A stretch of 64,000 nt of DNA from Bradyrhizobium sp. WBOS07 (GCF_024585165.1 NZ_CP029008.1:4154001-4218000); one strand, 5' to 3'. Positions 17,612-27,751 are shown, numbered from the stretch's first letter. Program-made: numbers and translations. Notes: a model not told the origin generated them from the sequence alone.

Positions 17612-20122
17612 ATGGATGATCGATCAGAACCGACCGGCAGCCTGATGCAGGACGATGGCTTCGTCCGGGTGCGGGGCGCGCGCGAGCACAATCTCAGGAA
17701 CGTCGACGTTCGCATTCCCCGCAACGCGCTCGTGGTGTTCACGGGCGTGTCGGGCTCCGGCAAATCCTCGCTCGCCTTTGGAACGATCTATGCCGAGGCG
17801 CAGCGGCGCTATCTGGAGTCGGTATCGCCCTACGCGCGTCGGCTCTTCCACCAGATGCAAGTCCCTGAAGTCGACGACATCGAGGGCCTGCCGCCCGCGG
17901 TCGCGCTTCAGCAGCAGCGTGGAGCACCGACAACGCGGTCGTCGGTCGGCAGCGTCACCACCATCTCGAACCTTTTGCGAATGCTCTATTCCCGCGCCGG
18001 CGACTATCCGCGGGGACAATCGATGCTCTATGCGGAGGCGTTCTCGCCGAACACGCCGGAGGGCGCCTGCCCGACCTGCCACGGTATCGGCCGGATGCTC
18101 GATGTGACCGAAAAGTCGATGGTGCCCGACGACACCAAGACGATCCGCGAGCGTGCGGTCGCGGCCTGGCCGAGCGCTTGGCAAGGTCAGAACCTCCGGG
18201 ACATCCTGACGACGCTCGGCTACGACGTCGACAAGCCCTGGCGCGAGATCCCGAAGAAGGACCGCGACTGGATCCTGTTCACCGAGGAGCAGCCGACCGT
18301 TCCCGTTTATGCCGGCTACGACGCCGCCGAAGTCAAGCGCGCCCTGCGCCGCAAGGAGGAGCCGAGCTATCAGGGCACCTTCACCGGCGCCAAGCGCTAC
18401 GTGATGCAGACCTACGCCAAGTCCGAGAGCGCGATGATGAAGCGCCGCGTCGCGCAATTCATGATCACGCGCGACTGTCCAACCTGCCATGGCACAAGGT
18501 TGAAGCCCGAGGCCCTCAAGGTCAGGTTCGCCGGGCTCAACATTGCCGAGATGTCGCATCTGCCGCTCTCGCAACTGCACCAGCTCATCAAGCCGTTTGC
18601 AACAGCATCTGCGGACAGGTCGGAGAAGGCCATTGTCGCCAGACGCATCTGCGAGGATCTGTCGGCCCGGCTCGCCGTCCTGCTCGACCTCGGCCTTGGC
18701 TATCTCGCCTGCGAGCGCAGCACGCCGACGCTGTCGCCGGGGGAATTGCAGCGGTTGCGTCTGGCCACGCAAGTCCGCTCCAACCTGTTCGGCGTCGTCT
18801 ACGTGCTCGACGAGCCGTCCGCGGGCCTGCATCCCGCCGACACCGAGGCGCTGCTGCGGGCGCTGGACCGGCTGAAGCATGCCGGCAACTCGATCTTCGT
18901 GGTCGAGCACGAGATCGAGGTGATCAGGCATGCCGACTGGCTGGTGGACGTCGGCCCCGATGCCGGCGAAGGCGGCGGACACATCCTCTACAGCGGGCCG
19001 CCGGCAGGGCTTGAGGACATCGAGCAATCGCGAACCGCCCACTATCTGTCGCGACCAAGAAAGCCACTGCCGGCTGTTTGTCGTGCGCCGAAGGGGCATC
19101 TGAAAATCAGGGGTGTGGTCCGCAACAATCTTCGCGGCCTCGACATCGACATTCCCCTAGGCGTCATCGCTGGCATCACCGGCGTGTCCGGCTCCGGCAA
19201 ATCGAGCCTGATCAGCCAGTTTCTCGTCGACACCGTGGCCGCTCATCTCGGCCACACGCTTGCTGCCGATTCCGATGACGACAGCCTGGCGCCGACGGTC
19301 GAGACATTGGGCGGCAGGATCGTTGCCGGCCTCGACCAGGTGAACCGGCTCGTCGTGGTCGATCAGAAGCCGATCGGGCGGACGCCGCGGTCCAACCTTG
19401 CGACCTATACCGGCCTGTTCGACCATGTGCGAAAACTGTTCGCGGCGACGCCGCAGGCGAAGTCCCGCCGCTACGATGCCGGACGCTTCTCCTTCAACGT
19501 CGCCAAGGGCCGCTGTGCGACCTGCGAGGGCGAGGGTTTCGTCTGCGTCGAGCTGCTGTTCCTGCCCAGCGTCTACGCGCCCTGCCCGACCTGCAAGGGC
19601 GCGCGCTACAACGACAAGACGCTCGAGGTGAAGATCCGCGGTAAGTCCATTGCGGATGTGCTGGCAATGCGCGTCGACGACGCCTTCGCGTTCTTCGAGG
19701 GCGATGCCACGCTGAAACGCTCGCTATCGGTCGTGCGCGAGGTCGGCCTCGGCTATATCCGCCTGGGCCAGTCCGCCACCGAATTGTCCGGCGGCGAAGC
19801 TCAGCGCATCAAGCTCGCGACCGAGCTGATGCGTCCGCAGCGCGGGCACACGCTCTATGTCCTGGACGAGCCCACCACCGGCCTGCACCCGCGCGACGTC
19901 GAACGGCTGATCGCCCAGCTCGAGCGGATCGTCGAGGCCGGCAACAGCGTGATCGTGGTCGAGCACGACATGGACGTCGTGGCCCACAGCGACTGGATCA
20001 TCGATCTCGGCCCCGGCGCCGGTGACGAGGGCGGCCGCATCGTCGTGGCGGGAACGCCTGAACAGGTCGCCACGGCCGGCGGCAAGACCGCGCGCTATCT
20101 GGCCCGGCGCCTGACCCAGTGA
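17612..20122 (+). CDS. UvrA-like ABC-ATPase (UvrA2/DrrC type)
   Basis: An 836-residue tandem ABC-ATPase, about 100 residues shorter than housekeeping UvrA, which binds damaged DNA with UvrB. Walker A motifs [10 protein letters not shown] occur near residues 45 and 520; zinc-type CxxC pairs are CPTCHG (twice), CATCEG and CPTCKG. The first-half signature is [12 protein letters not shown], a departure from LSGGEAQR, while the second half is the normal [12 protein letters not shown]. Walker B regions ([12 protein letters not shown] and [12 protein letters not shown]) are intact. The missing length fits loss of the UvrB-binding region. Paralogues of this type are linked to tolerance of DNA-binding drugs; the role here is unproven. 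The start has GGAGG 7 bases upstream. Confidence 0.88.
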   Translation: MDDRSEPTGSLMQDDGFVRVRGAREHNLRNVDVRIPRNALVVFTGVSGSGKSSLAFGTIYAEAQRRYLESVSPYARRLFHQMQVPEVDDIEGLPPAVALQQQRGAPTTRSSVGSVTTISNLLRMLYSRAGDYPRGQSMLYAEAFSPNTPEGACPTCHGIGRMLDVTEKSMVPDDTKTIRERAVAAWPSAWQGQNLRDILTTLGYDVDKPWREIPKKDRDWILFTEEQPTVPVYAGYDAAEVKRALRRKEEPSYQGTFTGAKRYVMQTYAKSESAMMKRRVAQFMITRDCPTCHGTRLKPEALKVRFAGLNIAEMSHLPLSQLHQLIKPFATASADRSEKAIVARRICEDLSARLAVLLDLGLGYLACERSTPTLSPGELQRLRLATQVRSNLFGVVYVLDEPSAGLHPADTEALLRALDRLKHAGNSIFVVEHEIEVIRHADWLVDVGPDAGEGGGHILYSGPPAGLEDIEQSRTAHYLSRPRKPLPAVCRAPKGHLKIRGVVRNNLRGLDIDIPLGVIAGITGVSGSGKSSLISQFLVDTVAAHLGHTLAADSDDDSLAPTVETLGGRIVAGLDQVNRLVVVDQKPIGRTPRSNLATYTGLFDHVRKLFAATPQAKSRRYDAGRFSFNVAKGRCATCEGEGFVCVELLFLPSVYAPCPTCKGARYNDKTLEVKIRGKSIADVLAMRVDDAFAFFEGDATLKRSLSVVREVGLGYIRLGQSATELSGGEAQRIKLATELMRPQRGHTLYVLDEPTTGLHPRDVERLIAQLERIVEAGNSVIVVEHDMDVVAHSDWIIDLGPGAGDEGGRIVVAGTPEQVATAGGKTARYLARRLTQ

Positions 20123-20271
20123 TCACACGTTATCGCCCGCCTCGCCGTCATTTCGCATTTGCGTTCCATGCCACGTGCGACCGACCTCGACTTTCGCGAT
20201 GTTGACTTTCCGTTGGCGCGCTCCCCATACTTCGCAAAAAACAACATAAGACGGTTTTGAGGGAGGATAGG

Positions 20272-21582
20272 ATGCCGACTTCACGCAGGCAGCTGCTGAA
20301 GGGTACGGCGGCTGCCGCCGCCACGCTCAGCCTCGATTGGACCCGGGCCCAGGCGCAGGCCGAGAATTTGCGCATCGGCCTGATCTACGATCTCACCGGC
20401 CCGTTCGCCGCCGGCGGCTCGGTCGCCTCCTCGGTCGGCGCGCAGATCGCCATCGACCTCGTCAATGAGAAGGGCGGCATCGGCGGCAAATACAAGGTCA
20501 CTCCCGTCGCCGCGGATTCCCAGAGCAAGCCCGACGTCGCGATCAACGAGGCGGAACGTCTGATCAGCCAGGAGAAGATCGACATCCTCAACGGCGTCTA
20601 TGCGAGCTCGCACGCGGTGCCGCTCGCCGCCAAGGTCGAGCAGCAGAAGAAGATTCTCTGGATCACGACCGCGGTCTCCACCGCCGTGTTCAAGGACAAG
20701 AACCTGCAATACGTGTTCCGCGCGCAAATTCACTCGGATCAATACGGCCAGGCCTTCGCCGCCTTCCTTACCGAGCACGCCAAGGCCAAGCTCGGCATGG
20801 AGGCCAAGGACGTCAAGGTCGCGCTGATCCACGAGGACGGCCCCTACGGCGTCGGCGTCGCCGCCGCCGACGAAGCCTACGCCAAGGAGGCCGGCATCCA
20901 GGTCGTGCTGCGTGAAGGCTATTCGGCTTCCGCGCCTGACCTGTCGGTGCTCGTCACCAAGATCAAGCGCTCCAGGGCGGACGTGATCTCGCACGCGGGC
21001 TACAACCCCGACATCACCCTGTTCCTGCGCCAGGCCCGCGAGAGCGGATTGCGCTTCAAGATGCTGTTCGGGGCCGGCGCGGGCTACAGCCAGCTCGACA
21101 AGCTGCGCGCGACGTTTGGGACCGACATCGACAATTTCTGCAACATCGACCCGGTGCCGGCGCAGCTGCTCGATCCCGCCAAGCTCGCGCCCGGCATGGG
21201 CGAGCTGATCAAGACCATGGTCTCGCGCTATCAGGCCAAGACCGGCGCCACCGACGTGCCGCCGCATTGCTCGATGGGCTTCAACCAGACCTGGGTGCTG
21301 CTCAACAACGTGCTGCCGGTCGCCAAGGAGAAGTACGGCAGCTTCGAGCCCGAGGCGATTCGCAAAGCCGCGCTCGACGTCGACATTCCCGCCGGCGGCA
21401 CCATCCAGGGCTACGGCGTGAAGTTCTTCCCGCCGGGCACGCCGCTCTCCGGCCAGAACGAACGCTCGACCCCGGTGGTGATGCAGAATGCCGGCGAGCA
21501 CATCTCGGTGGTGTGGCCGACCAACATCCGCACGCGGGACCCGGTATTCCCGCTGCCGAAGGGCTCGACCTACGGGGCGTAG
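20272..21582 (+). CDS. ABC transporter substrate-binding protein (branched-chain amino-acid type), Tat-exported
   Basis: A 436-residue periplasmic binding protein with a twin-arginine signal (SRRQLLKGTAAAAATLSLDW, cleavage near AQA). The mature part begins LRIGLIYDLTGPFAAGGSVA and contains HEDGPYGVGVAAADEAYAKE and GYNPDITLFLRQARESGL. It is clearly paralogous to the binding protein at 48124-49446, sharing many identical strings. No permease or ATPase gene is adjacent, so it is an orphan that may serve another transporter. ATG 20272 is preceded by GGGAGG; a TTG 15 bases upstream is less likely. Confidence 0.9.
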   Translation: MPTSRRQLLKGTAAAAATLSLDWTRAQAQAENLRIGLIYDLTGPFAAGGSVASSVGAQIAIDLVNEKGGIGGKYKVTPVAADSQSKPDVAINEAERLISQEKIDILNGVYASSHAVPLAAKVEQQKKILWITTAVSTAVFKDKNLQYVFRAQIHSDQYGQAFAAFLTEHAKAKLGMEAKDVKVALIHEDGPYGVGVAAADEAYAKEAGIQVVLREGYSASAPDLSVLVTKIKRSRADVISHAGYNPDITLFLRQARESGLRFKMLFGAGAGYSQLDKLRATFGTDIDNFCNIDPVPAQLLDPAKLAPGMGELIKTMVSRYQAKTGATDVPPHCSMGFNQTWVLLNNVLPVAKEKYGSFEPEAIRKAALDVDIPAGGTIQGYGVKFFPPGTPLSGQNERSTPVVMQNAGEHISVVWPTNIRTRDPVFPLPKGSTYGA

Positions 21583-21605
21583 CTTTGCTCGCCGCGAAGG
21601 CGGTG

Positions 21606-21750
21606 CACCCTCTCCCCTTGCGGGAGAGGGTGGCTTCGCAAAGCGAAGCCGGGTGAGGGGTTCTCTCCCCGAGTCCAACTCTTAGCAAGCGCGTGGAGAG
21701 AACCCCTCATCCGGCGCTTCGCGCCACCTTCTCCCGCAAGGGGAGAAGGA
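21606..21750. repeat. Palindromic intergenic repeat, CTCTCCC family (copy 2)
   Basis: A 145-base near-perfect inverted structure: CACCCTCTCCCCTTGCGGGA GAGGGTGG on the left, CCACCTTCTCCCGCAAGGGG AGAAGG on the right, with GGGTGAGGGGTTCTCTCC mirrored by GGAGAGAACCCCTCATCC inside. It lies between two convergent genes. Confidence 0.8.
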
Positions 21751-21778
21751 TGGCATCATGCTCGTGGCACTCACTGCC

Positions 21779-22948
21779 CTACAGCACCACCCGTCGTCCC
21801 TCCTCCGCCGCCCAATAGCCGGCGTAGTTCACCTTGATCGTCTCATAGGCCAGCGCGAGATCGGACAACGGCTGCCGCCCGCTCGCCACGCATTCCATGA
21901 AGTCCTGGATCTCCTGCAGATAGCCGCGCGTCCATTCCTCCTCGAGGCAGACATATTGCCAGCCGGTTTTGCGGTCGACCTTCTCCGTGATGTAGACCGA
22001 GGCGAGCTTCTCCTCGCTGGTCTGGTAGCTCATCAGATGATTGTTCGGGGTGATGTTGGCGAACAGCGAGCCGCCGGACGTGTAGGTCTCGATCAAATTA
22101 CGCACGCCGCCCATGACCATGTCGCCGGAGAACACGGTCGCCTTGGTGCCGTCGGAGAAGGTCGCAGTGAGCGTGCCCCAGTCCTCGACGTCGACGGGAT
22201 TGGCTTTGATGTAGGTGCGCTCCTCGGGCTTGAGCCCGGCGGTGACGTTGCCGACGTCACAGGTGACGCTGGCGACGCCAATGGTCTCGCCGCGCGCCCT
22301 GGCCTCGACCTGCTTCAGATAGAGCACGGCCGAGAGCGGATGGCAGCCCATGCGGATCAGCGAGCCGCCGCCGGTCATCGCCCATTGCGCGGCATGGGCC
22401 GCATGCGAGCCGGAATGGCTCTCCTCGCCCTTCATGAACAGGATCTTGTCCCTGGTCGCCCTGACGATCTCCGCAATCTTTGTCACCGCGGGCGCGTAGA
22501 CCCAGTCCTCGGCATACATGAAGAGCTTGCCGGTGCGCTCGATCGCGGCGCGCGTCTTGTCCATCTCCTCGATCACGCGCTCGTACATCAGCGCCTTCGG
22601 CACGTGCTGGCCGATCGGCCGCACATCGCCGTCGCGGCCGAAATAGCCGGCGAAAGGCTTTTCGCAGATCACGTGCTTGCCGGCCTGCATCGCCGCAACG
22701 ATCATTTCCGCGTGAAGATTGGGCGGGGTGCAGATGTCGACGACGTCGATCGTGCCGTCCGCGATCAAATCGGCGAAGCTGCGATAGACGCGTGCGATGC
22801 TGTGGCGGCTGGCGAATGCGACGACACGGTCGCCGCGCGCGGCCACCGCGGCAACCTCGACATTCACGCCATAGACGCGCCGGAACGCGTACATGTGCAG
22901 CTCCGACACGAAGCCGCAGCCGACGAGTCCCACCCTGATCCCAGCCAT
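21779..22948 (-). CDS. Gfo/Idh/MocA family oxidoreductase
   Basis: A 389-residue NAD(P)-dependent dehydrogenase-like protein. The Rossmann motif GLVGCGFVSELHMYAF is at the N-terminus; the catalytic-lysine motif ICEKPFAGYF follows near residue 95; the C-terminal half has the mixed alpha/beta substrate domain with GGGSLIRMGCHPLSAVLYL. These enzymes oxidise or reduce sugars, inositols or related polyols; the substrate cannot be read. The start is supported by AAAGGTGAGGG upstream; an open frame extending upstream overlaps the RlpA-like gene and was rejected. Confidence 0.9.
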   Translation of the reverse strand: MAGIRVGLVGCGFVSELHMYAFRRVYGVNVEVAAVAARGDRVVAFASRHSIARVYRSFADLIADGTIDVVDICTPPNLHAEMIVAAMQAGKHVICEKPFAGYFGRDGDVRPIGQHVPKALMYERVIEEMDKTRAAIERTGKLFMYAEDWVYAPAVTKIAEIVRATRDKILFMKGEESHSGSHAAHAAQWAMTGGGSLIRMGCHPLSAVLYLKQVEARARGETIGVASVTCDVGNVTAGLKPEERTYIKANPVDVEDWGTLTATFSDGTKATVFSGDMVMGGVRNLIETYTSGGSLFANITPNNHLMSYQTSEEKLASVYITEKVDRKTGWQYVCLEEEWTRGYLQEIQDFMECVASGRQPLSDLALAYETIKVNYAGYWAAEEGRRVVL

Positions 22949-22992
22949 AGCCCTCACCTTTGCTCGGGCAGCACTATAGCGCGCGGGGCGGC

Positions 22993-23307
22993 CTATTCCA
23001 CGGAGACCCGCACCACGCCGGCGCTCATCATGCCGAGCGCGCGGGCGGCCGGCACCGAGAGATCGACGATCCGGCCGCGGATGAAGGGGCCGCGATCGTT
23101 GACGCGGCACTGGATCGTGCGGCTGCCGTAGGACACCCTGAGCACGCTGCCGAACGGGCGCGTGCGGTGCGCGCAGGTCAGCTCGCCGCCCTTGCCGGCT
23201 TTTCCATAGCCGTAATACGAGGCAAGCCCACTTTCGGCCTGGGCAACGGAAATTGCACAAAGCGAAAAGCTGGCCAGAGAAAAGAAAAGCGTGGTTCGTG
23301 CGCGCAC
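22993..23307 (-). CDS. RlpA-like septal ring lytic transglycosylase family protein (short)
   Basis: About 104 residues: a signal peptide (RTTLFFSLASFSLCAISVAQ) followed at once by a double-psi beta-barrel with ASYYGYG, LTCAHRTRPFGSVLRV and the family core VNDRGPFIRGRIVDLS. RlpA proteins act on naked glycan strands at the septum or cell wall. A GTG start with GGGAGCGG upstream gives a canonical signal peptide; an ATG at 23376 would add 23 basic residues. It lacks a SPOR domain. It lies 44 bases upstream of the Gfo/Idh/MocA gene. A second RlpA-like gene is at 34889-35407. Confidence 0.82.
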   Translation of the reverse strand: MRARTTLFFSLASFSLCAISVAQAESGLASYYGYGKAGKGGELTCAHRTRPFGSVLRVSYGSRTIQCRVNDRGPFIRGRIVDLSVPAARALGMMSAGVVRVSVE

Positions 23308-23524
23308 GGCACCGCTCCCGGTTGGCCCTGCCCGGCGCTGCAAACGTCGCTTTGTTCCCTCGGGTTCCAGCAACACTGCCGCGCAAGGCGCGACAGTTCG
23401 ATCACAGATTATTTCCGTCTGTGAAGACCGACGTGTTTTCGAGGCGGCAGCTCGCCACGATCGCGCTCATGCAGTTTGCCTGCATGAGCTGATCGCCTGA
23501 CTCTCCCGCCGCCTACGCGGGCAT

Positions 23525-23965
23525 TCACCAATGTCGGCGGTAATAGTGACGGTGATAGACCCGGTGCGGCCGGTAATAGCCGTAGCCGTAGTACGGACGG
23601 TAGGGCCGATAATAGCGTGGATAGGCATAGACCGGTGCGTAGCCGTAGCCGTAATAGGCGGGGGCATAGCCATAGCCATAGCCGTAGCCCGGATAGCCGT
23701 AGCCGCCGTAATAATAGGGTCTGCCGTAATAGCCATAAGGCGCGCCGCCGGCGATGGCGCCGCCGATGATTGCACCTGCAGCGAGGCCACCAATGGCCAA
23801 TCCCCATCCGCCGCCGCGCCAATGCACCGGCGTGACGTCATCGCCGACCGCCGCCTTCATGGTCGCGACGTTGGTCGGCAGCGGGGCCGCCGCCGCCTGC
23901 TGGATTTGACCGGCGATGACCACGCCGGCCAGCGAACAGGCAATTGCCGTTTTCCAGAACCTCAT
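23525..23965 (-). CDS. Tyr/Gly-rich exported low-complexity protein
   Basis: A 146-residue protein. A signal peptide ([20 protein letters not shown], cleavage near AAA) is followed by a Gly/Ala membrane-like stretch ([20 protein letters not shown]) and a long tail of YGYG, YGYAP and RPYYGY repeats ending in a basic HRHYYRRHW. The repetition is visible in the DNA as runs of tagccgtag-type units. Such proteins are common in rhizobia and may be surface or cell-wall associated; no catalytic domain is present. The start follows AGGAG at 8 bases. Confidence 0.75.
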   Translation of the reverse strand: MRFWKTAIACSLAGVVIAGQIQQAAAAPLPTNVATMKAAVGDDVTPVHWRGGGWGLAIGGLAAGAIIGGAIAGGAPYGYYGRPYYYGGYGYPGYGYGYGYAPAYYGYGYAPVYAYPRYYRPYRPYYGYGYYRPHRVYHRHYYRRHW

Positions 23966-24322
23966 CGTCTCAGCTCCTGTTTGACGTTTCGCTTGGAAAA
24001 GGATCGCAGCGGCATGATCGGGCATCGTTGCGTTATGTCAAATCCCGGATCTTCGAGCCGGAATTTTGCGTGCGGCGCACAAGTCCCATTCATGCCTCCT
24101 GGCGAGAGGGCCGTCGGCATGCAAAGCGCCCGAACCATCCGCCGCCCGGCGTCGCCGCCGCGGTGCCGGAGCCGGGCGGGCAGAGCATTAAGCTTCCCGC
24201 GCTCGCAACCAACAACCTACTTCACGATTTACTATGCGTACCGCTACTATCTGTTCCAAGGGCGCGAGGGCTTCTCGCGACAAATGGCCTCGGTCTGCGC
24301 CGGGCGTGAGTGGGAGGATGAC
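23966..24322. other. Intergenic region upstream of glgC
   Basis: About 357 bases between the divergent Tyr-rich protein gene and glgC. The plus-strand frame is open through it but has no start-site support or codon pattern of a protein. It must contain both promoters; no repeat or hairpin was recognised. Confidence 0.5.
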
Positions 24323-25585
24323 ATGAGTGCCGTCGGTAATGAGCCGCTCGCCCGTCAGGCGCTGGCGTTCGTCCTGGCTGGTGGACGCGGCAGCCGGCTC
24401 CTGGAGCTGACTGACCGGCGCGCCAAGCCCGCCGTCTATTTCGGCGGCAAGTCCCGCATCATCGATTTCGCGCTGTCGAATGCCGTCAATTCAGGCATCC
24501 GCCGCATCGCGGTCGCCACCCAATACAAGGCACACAGCCTGATCCGGCATCTTCAGATGGGCTGGAACTTCTTCCGTCCCGAGCGCAACGAGAGCTTCGA
24601 CATCCTGCCCGCGAGCCAGCGCGTCTCCGAGAACATGTGGTATGTCGGCACGGCGGATGCGGTCTACCAGAATATCGACATCATCGAATCCCACGCCTGC
24701 CGCTTCATCGTGGTGCTGGCCGGCGACCATATCTACAAGATGGACTACGAGGTGATGCTGCGCCAGCACGTCGAGAGCGGCGCCGACGTCACAGTCGGCT
24801 GCCTGGAGATGCCGCGCGCGGAATCTTCCGGTTTCGGCATCATGCATGTCGACGAGAACGGCTGGATTCAGGAGTTTCTGGAGAAGCCGAAAGATCCGCC
24901 GCCGATGCCGGGCAAGCCGGACGTCTCGCTGGCCAGCATGGGCATCTACGTCTTCGACGCAAAGTTTCTGTTCGACCAGCTCAAGCGCGACGCCGAGGAC
25001 CCGGACTCGAACCACGATTTCGGCAAGGACATCATTCCCTACCTCGTCAAGAACGGCCGCGCCATCGCCCACCAGTTCTCGACCTCCTGCGTCCGCTCCA
25101 GCCGCAACAACACTGCCTATTGGCGCGATGTCGGCACCGTCGACGCCTACTGGTCCGCCAATATCGATCTCACCGACGTGGTGCCGGAGCTCGATCTGTT
25201 CGACCGCGCCTGGCCGATCTGGTCCTATTCGGAGATCACGCCGCCGGCGAAATTCGTCCATGACGAGGAAAGCCGGCGCGGCCAGGCGGTGAGCTCGCTG
25301 GTCTCCGGCGGCTGCATCATCTCCGGCGCCTCGCTGCGCCGCTCGCTGCTGTTCACCGGCGTGCGCATCAACTCCTACGCCAATGTCGAGAACGCGGTCA
25401 TCATGCCCTATGTGAATGTCGGCCGCGGGGCTCGCCTGAAGAACGTCGTGATCGATCGCGGCGTCGAGATTCCCGAAGGCCTCGTCGTCGGCGAGGATCC
25501 CGAATTCGACGCAAAGCGATTCCGCACCACCGAACAGGGCATCTCCCTGATCACCCAGCCGATGATCGACGGGCTCAATAAATGA
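24323..25585 (+). CDS. glgC: Glucose-1-phosphate adenylyltransferase
   Basis: A 420-residue enzyme that makes ADP-glucose from ATP and glucose-1-phosphate, the regulated step of glycogen synthesis. It has the nucleotide-binding start [20 protein letters not shown], then [29 protein letters not shown], the catalytic region [11 protein letters not shown] and, near the C-terminus, a left-handed beta-helix repeat region ([20 protein letters not shown]). The length is standard. The start with GGGAGG upstream matches the family; the frame is open far upstream but unsupported. It overlaps glgA by 4 bases. Confidence 0.96.
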   Translation: MSAVGNEPLARQALAFVLAGGRGSRLLELTDRRAKPAVYFGGKSRIIDFALSNAVNSGIRRIAVATQYKAHSLIRHLQMGWNFFRPERNESFDILPASQRVSENMWYVGTADAVYQNIDIIESHACRFIVVLAGDHIYKMDYEVMLRQHVESGADVTVGCLEMPRAESSGFGIMHVDENGWIQEFLEKPKDPPPMPGKPDVSLASMGIYVFDAKFLFDQLKRDAEDPDSNHDFGKDIIPYLVKNGRAIAHQFSTSCVRSSRNNTAYWRDVGTVDAYWSANIDLTDVVPELDLFDRAWPIWSYSEITPPAKFVHDEESRRGQAVSSLVSGGCIISGASLRRSLLFTGVRINSYANVENAVIMPYVNVGRGARLKNVVIDRGVEIPEGLVVGEDPEFDAKRFRTTEQGISLITQPMIDGLNK

Positions 25586-27036
25586 TGCCTGTTCGCGTCC
25601 TCGCGGTCGCTTCGGAAGTCTATCCCATCGTCAAGACCGGCGGCCTCGCGGACGTCGCCGGCGCGCTGCCGATCGCGCTGAAGGCGCACGGCGTCGAGAT
25701 GCGCACCTTGATGCCGGGCTATCCCGACGTGATGCGGCAGGTCGCCGGCGCCGCGGAGATTCGCAGCTGGCCGGATTATTTCGGCGGTCCCGGACGGCTG
25801 CTCGCCGGCTTCCACGAGGGGCTCGACCTGTTCGTGCTCGACGTGCCCCACCTCTATGCGCGGCCGGGCAACCCTTACGTCACCCCTGAAGGCGTCGACT
25901 GGCCCGACAATGGCGTGCGCTTCGCGGCGCTGTCGCGCGTCGCGGCCGACATCGGCCGCGGCCTCGTGCCCGCGTTCGTGCCCGACGTCGTGCACGCCCA
26001 CGACTGGCAGGCCGGGCTTGCGCCCGCCTATCTGCACTATGACAATCGCCCGCGGCCTGCCACCGTGATGACCATCCACAACATGGCCTATCAGGGCAAG
26101 TTCGCACCTGATCTGATCGGGTCGATCGGCCTGCCCTGGCACGCCTTCAACGTCAATGAACTCGAATATTTCGGCGGCATCAGCTTCCTCAAGGCCGGGC
26201 TGCAATTCGCCGACCGCATCACCACGGTGTCGCCGACCTACGCGCGGGAGATCCAGAGCGACGAGGGCGGCATGGGATTCGGCGGCCTGTTGCGCGCGCG
26301 CCGCGATGTGCTGAGCGGCATCCTCAACGGCATCGACATCTCGGTGTGGAATCCGCAGGACGATCCCCACATCGCCTACCGCTACGGCGCCGAGGACCTC
26401 ACGTTCCGGGCTGCGAACAAGGCAGTGCTGCAGCAGCAGTTCAACCTCGATTCCTCGGACGAGGCGCCGCTGCTCGGCGTCATCAGCCGGCTGTCGTGGC
26501 AGAAGGGTCTCGATCTCCTGCTCGAGGCGATCCCGACCATCCTGCGCGAAGGCATGCAGCTCGCGCTGCTCGGCAGCGGCGACCGCGATCTGCAGGACCG
26601 CTATCAGGCTGCGGCCCGCGCCAATCCCGGCCGCATCGGCGTCGTGATCGGCTATGACGAAATCCTGGCGCACCTGCTCCAGGCCGGCTCGGACGCGCTG
26701 ATCGTGCCCTCGCGCTTCGAGCCATGCGGGCTCACCCAGCTCTGCGCGCTACGCTATGGCGCCGTCCCGATCGTCTCGCGCGTCGGCGGGCTCGAGGACA
26801 CTATCGTCGATATCGACGAGGCCGCCGCCTCCGGCCGCGATGCCACCGGTTTCAAGTTCGCACCCGTGACGGCGGAGGCCCTCGCCGGCAGCTTGCGCAA
26901 GGCCAACGCCGCCTTCCACGACAAGCAGACCTGGCGCCGGCTGCAACGAAACGGCCTTGCGACCGACGTCTCCTGGCGTGGCCGCGCTGGCGACTATGCC
27001 GCACTGTATCGTGATCTGATGGCGGCGCGCGCCTGA
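25582..27036 (+). CDS. glgA: Glycogen synthase (ADP-glucose, GT5)
   Basis: A 484-residue GT-B glycosyltransferase that adds glucose from ADP-glucose to alpha-1,4-glucan. Family motifs are [20 protein letters not shown] (the KTGGL ADP-glucose site) at the N-terminus, [32 protein letters not shown] and the C-terminal [18 protein letters not shown] (E-X7-E). It is full length. The ATG overlaps the glgC stop (ATGATG), so synthesis is coupled. A SemiSWEET gene follows after 36 bases. Confidence 0.96.
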   Translation: MMPVRVLAVASEVYPIVKTGGLADVAGALPIALKAHGVEMRTLMPGYPDVMRQVAGAAEIRSWPDYFGGPGRLLAGFHEGLDLFVLDVPHLYARPGNPYVTPEGVDWPDNGVRFAALSRVAADIGRGLVPAFVPDVVHAHDWQAGLAPAYLHYDNRPRPATVMTIHNMAYQGKFAPDLIGSIGLPWHAFNVNELEYFGGISFLKAGLQFADRITTVSPTYAREIQSDEGGMGFGGLLRARRDVLSGILNGIDISVWNPQDDPHIAYRYGAEDLTFRAANKAVLQQQFNLDSSDEAPLLGVISRLSWQKGLDLLLEAIPTILREGMQLALLGSGDRDLQDRYQAAARANPGRIGVVIGYDEILAHLLQAGSDALIVPSRFEPCGLTQLCALRYGAVPIVSRVGGLEDTIVDIDEAAASGRDATGFKFAPVTAEALAGSLRKANAAFHDKQTWRRLQRNGLATDVSWRGRAGDYAALYRDLMAARA

Positions 27037-27072
27037 ACGTGACCATCGGCGAATCCATGTTATAGAGCCGGC

Positions 27073-27333
27073 ATGGACCCCTTCGTCATCAAGCTGATCG
27101 GCTTTGCCGCCGCCACCTGCACCACCGTGGCCTACGCGCCGCAAGCCATCAAGGTGTGGAAGACCCGCTCCACCGGCGACATCTCGCTCGGCATGTTCCT
27201 GGTCATGGTGCTGGGCCTCGCGCTCTGGCTAATCTACGGCCTGCTCTCCGGAGACGCCCCGCTGGTCGCCGCCAACGCCATCACCATGGTGCTCGCCGGC
27301 GGCATTCTGGTGATGAAGCTGAGATACGGGTGA
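27073..27333 (+). CDS. SemiSWEET sugar transporter
   Basis: An 86-residue inner-membrane protein with three membrane segments, the half-size unit of SWEET sugar facilitators that works as a dimer. It starts MDPFVIKLIGFAAATCTTVA and has the PQ-loop string YAPQAIKVWKTRSTGDIS. From memory it is very close to the B. japonicum SemiSWEET shown to transport sucrose. It lies 36 bases after glgA on the same strand, suggesting a link between glycogen metabolism and sugar movement; the exact sugar here is inference. Confidence 0.93.
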   Translation: MDPFVIKLIGFAAATCTTVAYAPQAIKVWKTRSTGDISLGMFLVMVLGLALWLIYGLLSGDAPLVAANAITMVLAGGILVMKLRYG

Positions 27334-27338
27334 GGTTG

Positions 27339-27747
27339 ACCCTCTCCCCTTGTGGGTGTTCAGACCGGGGAGATGGTGGACGGGTGTTCGGAGACATCGT
27401 GGACACTTTCGACAGCTCAGTAAGGAGGCTGTCGGATGCCGTTCCGCGAGGTGTCTCGGATGGACGCGAGATTGGAGTTTGTCTGGCGTCTTCGACGTCG
27501 TGTTCAGAACCCAAACGATTGCAACCGTCGACATCCGACCTCTCGACGGGAGCCCAGAAAGTGTCCACGATGTCTCCGAACACCCGTCCACCATCTCCCC
27601 GGTCTGAACAGTGGGAGAGGGTGGCTCGCCGCGTAGCGGCGAGACGGGTGAGGGGTCTCTCTCAGCGATTCACATGAGAGTTGGACTTGCGGAGAGAGAC
27701 CCCTCATCCGGCGCTTCGCGCCACCTTCTCCCACAAGGGGAGAAGGA
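27339..27747. repeat. Palindromic intergenic repeat, CTCTCCC family (copy 3), split by a MITE
   Basis: The left part (27339-27356, CCCTCTCCCCTTGTGGG) and the right part (27611-27747, GTGGGAGAGGGTGGCTCGCC ... CCACCTTCTCCCACAAGGGG AGAAGG) together rebuild an element like the one at 21606-21750. They are separated by a 254-base insertion flanked by a GTGGG duplication. Confidence 0.85.
27357..27610. mobile_element. IS481-family-derived MITE (254 bp, 54-bp perfect inverted ends)
   Basis: The ends are perfect 54-base inverted repeats (27357-27410 and 27557-27610) starting TGTTCAGACCGGGGAGATGG. The flanks are a 5-base direct repeat, GTGGG (27352-27356 and 27611-27615). Inside, AAGGAGG precedes a frame starting MPFREVSRMDARLEFV, which matches the start of IS481-type transposases as I recall them, and the right end carries a frame ending in ISPV-stop, like their C-termini. 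The middle of the transposase is deleted, so it would need a full-length relative to move. Confidence 0.88.
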
Positions 27748-27751
27748 AGAT

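Noticed and set aside
20281..21678. Minus-strand frame opposite the Tat-exported receptor
   Set aside because: Antisense shadow of a well-supported gene and contains part of a repeat.
23531..24322. N-terminal extension of GlgC
   Set aside because: The open frame runs through the antisense of the Tyr-rich gene; the family start at 24323 has a strong ribosome-binding site.
27281..27583. Frames within the MITE as functional genes
   Set aside because: They combine the start and the end of a transposase out of register and are too short to be active.
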